Below, piece after piece: positions 8,157-16,785 of a DNA stretch of 64,000 nt (its first letter is position 1; each line of letters starts with the position of its first letter). The translations under genes were made by a program, and so were the position numbers. The notes beneath the pieces are model-generated. The model was not told where the DNA came from. It was given only the letters and a program-made list of their open reading frames with translations, and did not search any database. Origin of the DNA: Brevibacterium atlanticum (GTDB lineage: Bacteria; Actinomycetota; Actinomycetes; Actinomycetales; Brevibacteriaceae); contig NZ_CP050152.1 in the NCBI RefSeq assembly GCF_011617245.1, positions 496,001 through 560,000 on the forward strand, given 5' to 3'.

Positions 8157-9586
8157 AGGGGGATCACTCCAGTCACGATTGCGGCAACGAGCATGATGAT
8201 ACTGACCAACCAGGCCCAGCCGATGAGGCCGAGGATGTGTTTTCCGATGGGAACGTTCGCGAGTCCGACGAGCAGGTAGAACGACCCTGTCAGTGGGCTG
8301 ATGGGGAAGCCGACTGTTTCCTGGCCGATGACTGATGCCTGGGCGAGGACTACTGGATCAATACCGTAGTTCGATCCGACCGCGGAGAGGACAGGAAGGA
8401 CTCCGAAGTAGTAGGCGTCGGGGCCGAAGAACAGACTCATAGGCACACCCAGGATCGCGACGATGATCGGGAGCACAGGCATGATGCCGGGAGGAAGAAC
8501 CTGCACAGCGGAGTCTGCCATCGAGTCGATCATGCCGCTCTCGTCGAGGACCCCGAGGAGAACTCCGGCAGCAAGGAGGGTGCTGGCCATGAGCATGGCT
8601 GATTTCGCGCTGATATCGAACTGCCGCGACTGATTCTCCAATCCGCGGAAGTTGATGACGAGTGCGATGATCGTCGCGACGAGGAAGGCGACGGCCGGAG
8701 AGACGATGCCCCACATGAGGACGGCGAGAGTGGCGAGCAGCAACAGTCCGTTGATCCACAGCGGAATATTCCGAAAATCCTTCTCAGAAGGAGCTTCCGG
8801 GTCGCTTTTGTCGTGGGTCTGGTTCTCATCATCCGTCCCAGTCTCGGTGCCAGTGTCGATTGTTGCGGAAGAGGAGTGGCCGCCGTCGGCACCCTCCACA
8901 GACGAATGTTCGGTGTGGGTATCGCGGTGCGCCTGTATAACTTCAGCAAACTCGCAGGGCTTGCCATTGGTGATGCGTCGCGCTTCACGTGCCCCGAGAA
9001 ACCATGCGACCCCCAATGCGGCGATGATGCCGACGATCTGGGCAGGAATGAGCGGTGTCCACACGAGATTGGCATCGACGTCGACTGTTGCTGCGGCACG
9101 TGCGGTCGGCCCGCCCCAGGGGAGAATGTTCATCACCCCTGCGCCGAGTCCGACGCAGGCCGTGAGGGTCAGTCTGCTCATCCCGAGGCGTTGGTAGATC
9201 GGCAGCATGGCGGGAATGGTGATGAGAAAGGTCGTCGCACCGGCTCCATCGAGATGAGCAACGGTGGCCAGCAGCGTCGTTGCTACTGTGACAGCTTTCG
9301 GTGAAGAGCCGCCGAGGCGGACGATCCTCTGGACAATCGGATCGAAGAAGCCGACATGACGAAGGATGCCGAAGAAGACAATTGCGAACACGAACATCAC
9401 GACGACGTCGGCCACGCTCGTTATGCCAGACAGTGCGAACTCACTGACTTCGGAGGGTGAGTTGCCGACGATCAGCGCCGCCACGATCGGGACACCGGCC
9501 AGAGCGACGATCGGTGAGACCTTCTGCCAGAGGAGCAGAGCGAGAATCACCAGCATTGATACGTATCCAATGAGTGAAAGCACCAT
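8144..9586 (-). CDS. CitMHS-family carboxylate:proton symporter
   Basis: 480-residue inner-membrane transporter with about twelve hydrophobic segments, beginning MVLSLIGYVSMLVILALLLW. It resembles the citrate-metal:proton symporter family (CitMHS): HLDGAGATTFLITIPAMLPIYQRLGM near residue 110 and LPWGGPTARAAA near 155 are family signatures. A charged cytoplasmic loop of about 60 residues, rich in Thr/Glu/Asp, lies in the middle. I chose ATG 9586, after AGAAAGGA, over an upstream extension that has no membrane or domain content. First gene of the AtuA operon and divergent from a LysR regulator. Confidence 0.88.
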   Translation of the reverse strand: MVLSLIGYVSMLVILALLLWQKVSPIVALAGVPIVAALIVGNSPSEVSEFALSGITSVADVVVMFVFAIVFFGILRHVGFFDPIVQRIVRLGGSSPKAVTVATTLLATVAHLDGAGATTFLITIPAMLPIYQRLGMSRLTLTACVGLGAGVMNILPWGGPTARAAATVDVDANLVWTPLIPAQIVGIIAALGVAWFLGAREARRITNGKPCEFAEVIQAHRDTHTEHSSVEGADGGHSSSATIDTGTETGTDDENQTHDKSDPEAPSEKDFRNIPLWINGLLLLATLAVLMWGIVSPAVAFLVATIIALVINFRGLENQSRQFDISAKSAMLMASTLLAAGVLLGVLDESGMIDSMADSAVQVLPPGIMPVLPIIVAILGVPMSLFFGPDAYYFGVLPVLSAVGSNYGIDPVVLAQASVIGQETVGFPISPLTGSFYLLVGLANVPIGKHILGLIGWAWLVSIIMLVAAIVTGVIPLWTA

Positions 9587-9671
9587 TGATTCCTTTCTCA
9601 GATATCGGAATCTATGTTTCCTCGGCATCGACGAGGTCGTCCAATATCGATCCGCTCTACACTGATGACCT

Positions 9672-10556
9672 ATGGTTATCAATCTGGCGATGTACCACCT
9701 GCGCACCGTCGAAGCTCTGCATCGACTGCGCAGTTTCACCCTCGCCGCGGAGGATATGCAGATCAGTCAGCCCGCCGTGAGTCGTGCGCTGGCGGAAGTC
9801 GAGCGGCGAATCGGCGGCCGACTCTTCGACCGGAGCACTCGATCGGTTGTCCCAACCAATCTGGGAGACGAAATCTCCGCACATGCTGCAATGGCGGTGG
9901 GCGCATACGATGAGGCACTCAGTCGGATTTCTCGGCACATGAATGGTGACGACGGCGTCGTCCGATTGGCCTGTCTGCCGTCGGTGACTGCGGCGTTGCT
10001 TCCTGCTGTGATCTCCGACTTTCGGCGCGACCTACCGCAGGTCGGGCTGAAGATCCATGACGAGCCGCAGGAGAAGGTTGCGGAGAAGATACTCAACGGC
10101 ACTGTGGACCTGGGGATTCTGGCAATCGATTCAACTATCCCGCCCGAGCTTGAGGCGGAAGAGGTGACATCGGATCGGCTTGTCGCGATTGTGCCTGAGG
10201 GTCATCCATTCGCCCGATGCGATGAACTCATATGGAACGATTTCGCCCGGGAGAACTTCATCGCTTTCGACTCTGTGACGAGTATCGGCCCATTGGTCGG
10301 CCACGCTTTTGCCAAGCATGATGTCGCCGTCGAGACTGTGCAATCAGCACGCAGCATTCCAGCGGTCGGTGGTCTGGTATCGGCAGGTCTCGGAGTCTCC
10401 GTGGTGCCTGAGATGGTTGTTCCGTTGGTGAAGTTCGAAGGCATTGAGAGTGTGCCGATCACCCCGCCCATCGAACGAGTTCTGGTTGTTGTCCATCGCA
10501 AGCGTGGGCCACTACCTGCTGTGGTCGAACGGTTTCGGCAGCGTCTGCTGACATAG
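9672..10556 (+). CDS. LysR-family transcriptional regulator
   Basis: 294 residues with an N-terminal LysR helix-turn-helix (YHLRTVEALHRLRSFTLAAEDMQISQPAVSRALAEVE) and a periplasmic-binding-like effector domain. Divergent from the CitMHS-AtuA operon across an 85-base gap, the usual arrangement for a LysR activator of the neighbouring operon. A TACACT hexamer lies 8 bases before the ATG. The effector is presumably the transported acid or a metabolite of it (inference). GC content looks lower than in flanking core genes. Confidence 0.9.
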   Translation: MVINLAMYHLRTVEALHRLRSFTLAAEDMQISQPAVSRALAEVERRIGGRLFDRSTRSVVPTNLGDEISAHAAMAVGAYDEALSRISRHMNGDDGVVRLACLPSVTAALLPAVISDFRRDLPQVGLKIHDEPQEKVAEKILNGTVDLGILAIDSTIPPELEAEEVTSDRLVAIVPEGHPFARCDELIWNDFARENFIAFDSVTSIGPLVGHAFAKHDVAVETVQSARSIPAVGGLVSAGLGVSVVPEMVVPLVKFEGIESVPITPPIERVLVVVHRKRGPLPAVVERFRQRLLT

Positions 10557-10676
10557 CTTTGGTAACGTCGTCAGCGGCGTCACGTGAGCGAACAAGGCCC
10601 CGACCGCTCAAGCTGCCGACGCTTGTAGTGCGTTATGCGGTGCGCGGTGGGCGCCGACTTAAGCGATCGGCGATCC

Positions 10677-11057
10677 TTACAGGTACGGCTTGGTGATGAG
10701 CTCCAAGTACATGCCCGACGGGTCGAGGAAATAGACGCCGCGACCGCCGTGCTCCTCATTCGTTTCGTGCAGACGGGTCCGCTGCGGATCGGCCCAGAAA
10801 TCGAGGCCACGCGTTTTCAACAGGTCGACGGCTCGGTCGAAGTGCTCCTCGGTACAGAGGAACGCCATGTGGACCGGGAGGATGTCGAACCCAGGCGGGG
10901 GAGAGGCGAACTGGAGCATCACCCCGTCTGAGAGCACGATGTTGGAGAAGACTCCCCACGAGGTGGTGTGCTCGGCCTCGAGGATATCGACGTAGAACTG
11001 CGCCGACTCAGCAGGGTCAGTTGCCGCGATGATGGTGTGATTGAAGTGTGCTGACAT
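10677..11057 (-). CDS. VOC (glyoxalase/dioxygenase superfamily) protein
   Basis: 126 residues starting MSAHFNHTIIAATDPAESAQFYVDIL, with the paired beta-alpha-beta modules of the vicinal oxygen chelate fold. His6 opens the first module and the C-terminal GVYFLDPSGMYLELITKPY carries the usual Glu ligand. AAGGA lies upstream of ATG 11057. Substrate unknown. It stands alone on the minus strand between the LysR gene and the trpS leader. Confidence 0.8.
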   Translation of the reverse strand: MSAHFNHTIIAATDPAESAQFYVDILEAEHTTSWGVFSNIVLSDGVMLQFASPPPGFDILPVHMAFLCTEEHFDRAVDLLKTRGLDFWADPQRTRLHETNEEHGGRGVYFLDPSGMYLELITKPYL

Positions 11058-11273
11058 TGAAGAAGTCCTTTTCGCTGTGTGGATTGTGCTTCGAAATGGT
11101 GACTTCTTCGTGGGAGGGCCTCGAGCCGAACGCTCGTGCCCTCTGCGGCTCAACTGCCGACCGGGTTACCGATCCGTGAGCGGCTGTATGCCTGTCCGGT
11201 CATACCGTCGAGCTTACCGCTGCTCAACGCGGACGAACACCACCCGCCGCCTCGGCGATCGATGAGGCCGGCG

Positions 11274-11279
11274 TACGAT
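11274..11279 (+). promoter_or_regulatory. -10 element of trpL-trpS, leaderless start
   Basis: TACGAT lies exactly 6 bases before the ATG of the Trp leader peptide, so transcription should begin at or next to the start codon. No Shine-Dalgarno sequence precedes the leader ATG. Confidence 0.55.
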
Positions 11280-11285
11280 CGAGAC

Positions 11286-11339
11286 ATGCGCAATTCCGGA
11301 CTCAACTGGTGGTGGCTGCCTCTCAACGCAGCCGACTGA
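11286..11339 (+). CDS. trpL: Trp leader peptide with three consecutive Trp codons
   Basis: 17-residue peptide MRNSGLNWWWLPLNAAD; codons 8-10 (11307-11315) are TGG TGG TGG. It precedes trpS by about 100 bases and is the sensor of a ribosome-mediated attenuator. When charged Trp-tRNA is scarce the ribosome should stall on the WWW run. Its ATG is 6 bases after a -10-like TACGAT. Too short for ordinary gene finders, but the Trp run, the stop just before a hairpin and the downstream Trp-tRNA synthetase make chance unlikely. Confidence 0.85.
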   Translation: MRNSGLNWWWLPLNAAD

Positions 11340-11371
11340 CGCATACCCGCGGGCTGCATGGCAGCCCGCTC
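11314..11371 (+). promoter_or_regulatory. Transcription attenuator of trpS
   Basis: Four mutually exclusive segments are visible. Segment 1 GGCTGC (11314-11319) overlaps the last Trp codon. Segment 2 is GCAGCC (11328-11333). Segment 3 is GCGGGCTGC (11349-11357). Segment 4 is GCAGCCCGC (11361-11369). Pairs 1:2 and 3:4 form when the leader is translated freely; 3:4 is a perfect 9-bp stem with a 3-base loop followed by a weak pyrimidine run, the terminator form. A ribosome stalled on WWW masks segment 1 and lets 2 pair with 3, the antiterminator. Confidence 0.8.
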
Positions 11372-11440
11372 TCCTTGTGAGGTCCCTTCCGTGCAGTCCG
11401 TGTCATCACATCGACGACACGAACCGAAGGAGACACCTCC

Positions 11441-12493
11441 ATGGATTCACTCACCGCCACTTTCGAACGCATGCCGCAGCTGCGCGCCGACATCGACACC
11501 CATCCCGGCCTATTCCGCATGCTCACCGGAGAACGACCCACCGGGCCACTCCACCTCGGGCACCTCTTCGGATCGGTGCTCGAACGTGTGCGTCTGCAGA
11601 ACCTCGGCATCGAGACGTTCATCGTCATCGCCGACTATCAGGTGATCACGGACCGGGCCACCTCGGCGAGTGTCCGCGATAACGTCCGTCAGGCGATCAT
11701 GGACTACCTCGCGGCAGGCATCGACCCGACGCAGACGACGATCTTCACTCATTCGGCTGTGCCCGCGCTCAACCAGCTGCTGTTGCCGTTCCTCAGCCTC
11801 GTCACCGACTCCGAACTGCGGCGCAATCCGACGGTCAAGTCCGAACTCGCCGCCTCCGAGCGACCGCTCAGCGGACTCCTGCTCACCTACCCGGTCCACC
11901 AGGCCGCGGACATCCTCTTCTGCAAGGGCAACCTCGTGCCGGTCGGCAAGGACAACCTGCCGCACGTCGAAATCACCCGGACCGTCGCCCGCCGCTTCAA
12001 CGAACGCTACGGGACCGATTCGAGCACGATCTTCCCCGAACCGGAGGCCCTGCTCACCACCACTCCCGAACTCCCTGGACTCGACGGGCGGAAGATGTCG
12101 AAGAGCTACGGCAACGCCATCTCGCTGGGCATGAGCGCCGACGAGACGGTCGCGACCATCCGCCGGACCCAGACCGACTCACAGCGGCACATCACCTTCG
12201 ACCCCGACACCCGTCCTGGAGTCTCGGCTTTGCTGTCCACGGCGTCGGTGTGCACCGGTGAGCCACCCGAGGCCATCGCGGCCTCCATCGCCGACGCGGG
12301 TGCCGGGGCGCTGAAGAGCCACGTCGCCGAGGTGGTCAACGAATACCTCGCCGACCATCGAACCCGTCGCGCCGAGCTGGAGGCGGACCTCGCCGAGGTG
12401 ATGCGCATCCTGGACGCCGGCAATGTGCGGGCCAATGCTATCGCCGAGGCGACGCTTGCCGAGGTGCGCACGGCGATGGGGATGGACTACTGA
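11441..12493 (+). CDS. trpS: Tryptophanyl-tRNA synthetase
   Basis: 350-residue class I aminoacyl-tRNA synthetase that charges tRNA-Trp. The HIGH-type motif is GPLHLGHLFGS (about residues 34-44) and the KMSKS loop is GRKMSKSYGN (Lys at 218). The start ATG 11441 follows GAAGGAGACACC. Expression is apparently controlled by the Trp attenuator upstream. In Streptomyces an auxiliary, indolmycin-resistant TrpRS is regulated this way; whether this gene is the only trpS or an auxiliary copy cannot be told from the window. Its stop overlaps the convergent rlmC gene by 7 bases. Confidence 0.95.
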   Translation: MDSLTATFERMPQLRADIDTHPGLFRMLTGERPTGPLHLGHLFGSVLERVRLQNLGIETFIVIADYQVITDRATSASVRDNVRQAIMDYLAAGIDPTQTTIFTHSAVPALNQLLLPFLSLVTDSELRRNPTVKSELAASERPLSGLLLTYPVHQAADILFCKGNLVPVGKDNLPHVEITRTVARRFNERYGTDSSTIFPEPEALLTTTPELPGLDGRKMSKSYGNAISLGMSADETVATIRRTQTDSQRHITFDPDTRPGVSALLSTASVCTGEPPEAIAASIADAGAGALKSHVAEVVNEYLADHRTRRAELEADLAEVMRILDAGNVRANAIAEATLAEVRTAMGMDY

Positions 12494-13686
12494 CGGCGGC
12501 GCAGCAGTACCGCGACCTCGAGGTGCTTCGTGTGCGGGAACATGTCGAAGATCCGGGCCTGCTCGACGGTATAGCTCGGCATCCGGGCCAGGTCCTTGGC
12601 AAGGGACACCGGATTGCAACTCGAATAGACGATGTGCTCGAAGTCCGAATCCTCGAGCGCGGTCGACAGCCTGGCCCCGATCCCGCGCCGAGGTGGGTTG
12701 ACGATCACGCAATCCGGCCGTTCGAGGCCGGCCGGGTCACCTGCTCGACCGCCGAGGTGCTCCTCAGCGAACTCCGTGGCATCGCCGACGAGGAAACGTG
12801 CATCGATGCCGAGCTCGCCGGCGCTGATCTTCGCCGACTCGATCGCCTGCTCGCTGACCTCGACACCGGTGACGTGGCGGGAGCTGTCTGCACAGTAGAG
12901 CGCGAATCCACCGACGCCGCAGTAGAGATCCCACAGGTTGTCCGCGGCCACCGAGTCCACCCACGCGGCCACCTGGTTGTACAGACCGATGGCCACATCG
13001 GTGTTCGTCTGGAAGAAGCTCTGCGGTCGCAGATGAAGGTCGACCCGGTCGAGGTTCATCCGCAGCGACTCACCGCGCAGCATCTCCTCTTCGCTGCCCT
13101 CGAGCACGGCCTTGTGTTCGGGCAGCCGATTCACCGACACCACGGTCGCGGTCGGCACTGCGTCGAACAGTGCGGTCCGGTGCGAGCGCAGCACATCGAG
13201 CCCGTGCTGGGTGCGCACGACGAATCTGATCATCAGATCTCCGGACGGGGCCGCGGTGACATGGACGAACTTCAGCTCACCTCGGCGTGCGGAGACGTCA
13301 TACGGTTCGAGGCCAGTGGCATCGAGGAAGTCAGCGATGATCGGCGTCACCGCGCGGATCGCCTCCGACTGGATTCCGCAGTCGCGCAGGTCGACTCCAT
13401 GGAACTCCTGATCGAGGATGCCCAAAGTAACCTGTCCCGCCGACCCGCCGACGGCAAGCTTTGCACGGTTGCGGAACTCGGCCATCCCGTCGACGAAACT
13501 CGGCAGCCACAACTGCGGGGCCGCCTCGGCGAGGATCTCCCGACACCATGACTCCTTGTCCGAGACCTGCTGCCGATACGGGGTCTCGATGAGCGCGCAT
13601 GAGTGGCAGGATCCGGCGTCGAAATGGTGGCAATGCAGGCGCCCGACTCCGGTCGGGGCAAGGGTGAGTGAGGTGGCCGGCATCAT
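12487..13686 (-). CDS. rlmC: 23S rRNA (uracil-5-)-methyltransferase RlmC/RumA-type
   Basis: 399 residues. Methylates a uracil of 23S rRNA at C5 using S-adenosylmethionine. The N-terminus carries iron-sulfur cysteines (CHHFDAGSCHSCALIE). The methyltransferase core shows QSFFQTNTDVA, DLYCGVGGFAL (SAM motif), VNPPRRGIG and the nucleophile segment YSSCNPVSLAKDLARM. No TRAM domain, which fits the short RlmC/RumB type. TAAGAT at 13693-13698 lies 6 bases before the ATG on the minus strand, suggesting a leaderless mRNA. Convergent with trpS. Confidence 0.9.
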   Translation of the reverse strand: MMPATSLTLAPTGVGRLHCHHFDAGSCHSCALIETPYRQQVSDKESWCREILAEAAPQLWLPSFVDGMAEFRNRAKLAVGGSAGQVTLGILDQEFHGVDLRDCGIQSEAIRAVTPIIADFLDATGLEPYDVSARRGELKFVHVTAAPSGDLMIRFVVRTQHGLDVLRSHRTALFDAVPTATVVSVNRLPEHKAVLEGSEEEMLRGESLRMNLDRVDLHLRPQSFFQTNTDVAIGLYNQVAAWVDSVAADNLWDLYCGVGGFALYCADSSRHVTGVEVSEQAIESAKISAGELGIDARFLVGDATEFAEEHLGGRAGDPAGLERPDCVIVNPPRRGIGARLSTALEDSDFEHIVYSSCNPVSLAKDLARMPSYTVEQARIFDMFPHTKHLEVAVLLRRRQ

Positions 13687-13698
13687 GGCGTCATCTTA
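13687..13698 (-). promoter_or_regulatory. -10 element placed for a leaderless rlmC mRNA
   Basis: On the minus strand TAAGAT is followed by 6 bases and the rlmC ATG, with no ribosome-binding site between. Confidence 0.5.
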
Positions 13699-13836
13699 CT
13701 CGGAGCCGGCGTGCCCGGTCTCAAGCAGTCGGCTGACGCGCTGTCGAGATTCGGGTGTGCGGAACGATAGGATCGAGGTTGTCAGTGAGCGCCCGCAACC
13801 ATGGGGGACAGACGAGATGCGAACGGCCGGGGACCG

Positions 13837-14547
13837 ATGACGATACTCGCCTGGACGGTCATTGCGGCGACGGTCCTCATCTCCGCGTTCGTCCAAGGGT
13901 CGACGGGGATGGGATTCGCGATGATCCTCGCCCCAGTCATCACCTTCATCGAACCGCGTCTCATCCCGGTGATGCTGCTCGTGCTGATGATTCCGCTGAA
14001 CTTCTACGTCGCCGCACGCGAACGCGAGCACATCGACTGGACAGGGGTGAAGTGGATCAGCGTCGGCCGGTTCGCCGGGACGTTCGCAGGTCTGTGGATC
14101 CTCGTCATCATCAACCTCCACCAGCTCTCCCTGCTCATCGGCTGGTCGACGCTCATCGCCGCGGTCATCGCGCTGCTCGCGCCGAAGTTCACGCCGAATC
14201 GCACGCTGCTCGCCTCTGTCGGGCTCATCACCGGCGTCACCGAGACCTCGACCGGCATCGGCGGGCCGCCCTATGCGCTGGCTTACCAGCACAGTCCGGG
14301 CCCGGAGCTGCGGTCGACGGTGGCCGTGTGCTTCCTCGTCGGCGAAGTCATCTCGCTCATCGTGCTCGCGTTCTCCGGGCAGGTCTCGGCCGACACGATG
14401 GTGACGACGGCGTGGATGCTGCCGTTCCTGGCCGTCGGGTCGTTCCTCTCCCGGTACGTCCACCACCGCCTCGACGGGCCGGTGCTGCGCTGCATCGTCC
14501 TCGGCTTCGCCATCGTCTCCGGTGCCATCGTCATCGTCCAGGCGTGA
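13837..14547 (+). CDS. TSUP (TauE/SafE) family membrane exporter
   Basis: 236 residues, about eight hydrophobic segments, starting MTILAWTVIAATVLISAFVQGSTGMGFAM; the QGSTGMGFA and STGIGGPPYAL repeats are typical of the sulfite/organosulfonate exporter family. I place the start at 13837, where the first membrane helix begins; ATG 13801 in the same frame is an alternative. TAGGAT at 13768-13773 could be its -10 element. Substrate unknown. The stop codon lies in a 15-base tandem duplication. Confidence 0.85.
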   Translation: MTILAWTVIAATVLISAFVQGSTGMGFAMILAPVITFIEPRLIPVMLLVLMIPLNFYVAAREREHIDWTGVKWISVGRFAGTFAGLWILVIINLHQLSLLIGWSTLIAAVIALLAPKFTPNRTLLASVGLITGVTETSTGIGGPPYALAYQHSPGPELRSTVAVCFLVGEVISLIVLAFSGQVSADTMVTTAWMLPFLAVGSFLSRYVHHRLDGPVLRCIVLGFAIVSGAIVIVQA

Positions 14548-14569
14548 GTCGGCCAGGCGTGAGTCGGCC
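14540..14569 (+). repeat. 15-base tandem duplication across the TSUP stop codon
   Basis: CAGGCGTGAGTCGGC occurs twice head to tail (14540-14554 and 14555-14569). The first copy contains the last two codons and TGA of the TSUP gene, the second repeats them in frame behind the stop. Confidence 0.9.
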
Positions 14570-14606
14570 AGGACTGGCTGCCGGTTCTCGCCCGCTCGCC
14601 GTTCGG

Positions 14607-15206
14607 TCAGGCGAAGGCGAAGCTGAGGGCGATGAAGGTGCCGAAGGAGACGAACGGAGCGATCACCGCCGCCGAGATCGCGATGATGCCGAAGGTGCGA
14701 CCCCGTGCCGTGACCGCAGCGACGATGCCCAGGATGACGGCCGTGACGCCCAGCCCGGTGCACAGCGCCTGCAGGCCGACGAGGGCAGCGGCCAGGGACT
14801 GGTACCAGTCCGGGGTGTCGGTGAAGTAGTAGCCGGAAGCGGCTTCTGACGGTCCGACCGTGGCGCCGAGGATCACCGAGGCGACCACGGAGAGGACTCC
14901 AGCGACGAGCGACAGCACCATCGCCGTTCGACCCAGTGCAGGCGAGTTCGTCGCATCGGCAGGGTCGGGTCCGGCAGAGCGCGGTCGAGCACCGTGCACG
15001 AATCCGTCAGCAGAGGTGCCGCCGCTGGCCGCGGAAACCGCGCCCGGCGCAGGGATGTTCGCCGGGTGCGGCGCCTGCTCGTAGTGGTCGAGGCCGGCGC
15101 CGGGGGAGGAGTAGATCAGTGGAGCGTTCGGGGCGGGATGTCGCGGCTGCTGTGCCGCGAGTTCGTCATCGGTCGGCTGGGGATAGGTGAAGTCCGTCGA
15201 AGTCAT
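14607..15206 (-). CDS. Membrane protein with proline-rich N-terminus (DUF4190-like)
   Basis: 199 residues. The first 95 are Pro/Ala/Ser-rich and presumably disordered in the cytoplasm; then three or four membrane segments follow (ALGRTAMVLSLVAGVLSVVASVILG, LGVTAVILGIVAAVTARG, GIIAISAAVIAPFVSFGTF). This layout matches small actinobacterial DUF4190 proteins of unknown role. TAGCGT lies 6 bases before the ATG on the minus strand, so the mRNA is probably leaderless. Confidence 0.75.
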   Translation of the reverse strand: MTSTDFTYPQPTDDELAAQQPRHPAPNAPLIYSSPGAGLDHYEQAPHPANIPAPGAVSAASGGTSADGFVHGARPRSAGPDPADATNSPALGRTAMVLSLVAGVLSVVASVILGATVGPSEAASGYYFTDTPDWYQSLAAALVGLQALCTGLGVTAVILGIVAAVTARGRTFGIIAISAAVIAPFVSFGTFIALSFAFA

Positions 15207-15218
15207 ACCTCGACGCTA
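15207..15218 (-). promoter_or_regulatory. -10 element for a leaderless DUF4190-like gene
   Basis: TAGCGT (minus strand, 15218-15213) is followed by 6 bases and the ATG at 15206. Confidence 0.5.
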
Positions 15219-15284
15219 TCGACGCGGACGTGACGCGGCCCATCCTGATATCCCATGCTCGGGGTCGGGAAAACCTCCCTCCGG

Positions 15285-16100
15285 TCAGGGCTTGCGGGCG
15301 ACGATGAGGAACCGCTTCTGCGTGACCTCGATCGGATCACGCGATTCGGCCAGGCGCCCCAGCACGCCGAGGTTGGGCATGACCGTGAAACCGGGTACGT
15401 CCCACGGGATGTAGGCGAGGTACTCGATGACCGCCTCGACGTCGGTGAACGACATCGTCCCCTGCCATTTCCGCGCCGCCTCGATCGCCAGTCCGTGACG
15501 CTCGAGGTCGTCGAGGCAGGGTTCGAGCTGCTGGCTGAGATTGCCCAGGCCGCCGCCGAAGCAATCACGGAACTCCTGCGCTTCGGTGCCGTCGACCTGC
15601 TGGGTGAGGAACAGCCCGCCCGGGGCGAGGACACGGGCCACCTCGGCGATGTCATAGCTTTCGTGCCGGTTCATCACGAGGTCGAACTCGCCGTCGCCGA
15701 ACGGCATCTCCGGATGGTGATCGCTGTCGTACCGGGTGACGGTGGCCCCGTAGTCCTCCAGCGCCGAGGTGGCCAGCGGAACGTTCGGCTCCCATCCTTC
15801 GGTCGCGCTGATCGTCGGCGTCGATTCGCCGGGCGGCCTTGCCTCGTCGAGGCGGTCGATGAGTTCGATGAGGCGCTCGCCGCCGCCGGTGCCCATGTCG
15901 AGGCACGTAGTCGATTCGGCCATCGCCTCGAGGCAGATCTCGTCGAAGTCCCACGGCGGATCATCGGCGACGAGGCGGCCGGCCAGCGCGGAGAAGTCCC
16001 ACCCCGTCATGGTGGCCGTCTCGTGGATCCAGGTCCATCGCTCGTAGCGCTCATGGGGAGTTTCGTCGCGGGTGCGACTGCTGTCGGCATATTCGGGCAT
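15285..16100 (-). CDS. Class I SAM-dependent methyltransferase
   Basis: 271 residues. SAM motif I is CLDMGTGGGERLIELIDRL near residue 70; motif post-I is ISATEGWEPN and the acidic DGEFDLVMNRHESYD motif follows. Small-molecule methyltransferase of the Methyltransf_11/25 type; substrate unknown. Start ATG 16100 follows AGAGGAGTG at good spacing; the frame continues further upstream through a repeat region and is not coding there. Stands alone. Confidence 0.85.
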   Translation of the reverse strand: MPEYADSSRTRDETPHERYERWTWIHETATMTGWDFSALAGRLVADDPPWDFDEICLEAMAESTTCLDMGTGGGERLIELIDRLDEARPPGESTPTISATEGWEPNVPLATSALEDYGATVTRYDSDHHPEMPFGDGEFDLVMNRHESYDIAEVARVLAPGGLFLTQQVDGTEAQEFRDCFGGGLGNLSQQLEPCLDDLERHGLAIEAARKWQGTMSFTDVEAVIEYLAYIPWDVPGFTVMPNLGVLGRLAESRDPIEVTQKRFLIVARKP

Positions 16101-16425
16101 GTCTACACTCCTCTGCCAGGCGGTTCGGCACCACGACCGGACGACGCGGTGCGTCAACCGGACGGTCTGCCGCCGATGGCGGATCGTTCTGTGCCTGGGC
16201 CGGCGGCGATGCCGTACTTCGACTCTAGGGCAGAAATGCCTCAGTGCCCACGGGAATCGCCGGAATTCTCCGATACTCGCCGGCAAATAGGAATCCGGCG
16301 CCTTGGGTGGGCAAAATGGTCGGACGACCGGGGGTATGACCCGACCATTTCGCCCACCTAGGGGCACCATCTCGACCACGGTGGGGCCGACATCTTGGCC
16401 ATGCTGTGGGCTGTGCGGGGCGCGG
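16101..16425. other. 325-base intergenic region carrying palindromic repeats
   Basis: No gene seen. It holds the upstream region of the methyltransferase gene, a long inverted repeat at 16301-16363, and just before it a degenerate relative (about 16225-16290). The relative shares CGGAATTCTCCGA (16261-16273 region) with the loop of the second copy of the same repeat at 33715-33777. Confidence 0.6.
16301..16363. repeat. Long inverted repeat, family A, copy 1
   Basis: Arms of 23 bases (16301-16323 and 16341-16363) match at 20 positions around a 17-base spacer; core GTGGGC.AAATGGTCGG. A second, perfect copy with the same arm and spacer lengths lies at 33715-33777. Both are intergenic. The form is that of REP-like palindromes or a small non-autonomous mobile element. 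Confidence 0.85.
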
Positions 16426-16785
16426 CTAGTTGAGGAAGCAGAAGACGAGCACGGCCAGGCAGACGACGAGCATGCCCAGGCAGTTGAGCCAGAAGTCCCG
16501 CCCGACGTAGCGTGCCCGCAGGTGCGCGGCGGCCGCGCAGAGGAAGTAGGCGACGAGCCCCGCCGAGGCGGCCGCGCCGACTCCGGGTGCCCAGATTCCG
16601 ATGACGAGTCCCGCCGCAGCGAGGAACTTCACGACCGCGATCACCCACCACCAGTCACGCGGGAATCCGACGCCGTCGAGGCAGGCGGCGATCGCTTTGG
16701 GCGGTCGGAACGTCAGCAGACCGTCGCCGACGACGATGACCGCCAACACGATGACGGGCCAGAGAGGATCAGGGAGCAGTGTCAC
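16426..16785 (-). CDS. DoxX-like small membrane protein
   Basis: 119 residues with four hydrophobic helices, typical of DoxX-like proteins (KFLAAAGLVIGIWAPGVGAAASAGLVAYF is characteristic). I place the start at GTG 16785, which has AAGGA 6 bases upstream; the frame upstream of that is arginine-rich and overlaps the tetR gene. It lies 136 bases downstream of the TetR gene on the same strand and may be co-transcribed with it. Role unknown. Confidence 0.75.
   Translation of the reverse strand: MTLLPDPLWPVIVLAVIVVGDGLLTFRPPKAIAACLDGVGFPRDWWWVIAVVKFLAAAGLVIGIWAPGVGAAASAGLVAYFLCAAAAHLRARYVGRDFWLNCLGMLVVCLAVLVFCFLN

Noticed and set aside
11058..11440. T-box riboswitch before trpS
   Set aside because: No T-box sequence or specifier loop; the WWW leader peptide and the alternating segments explain the region fully.
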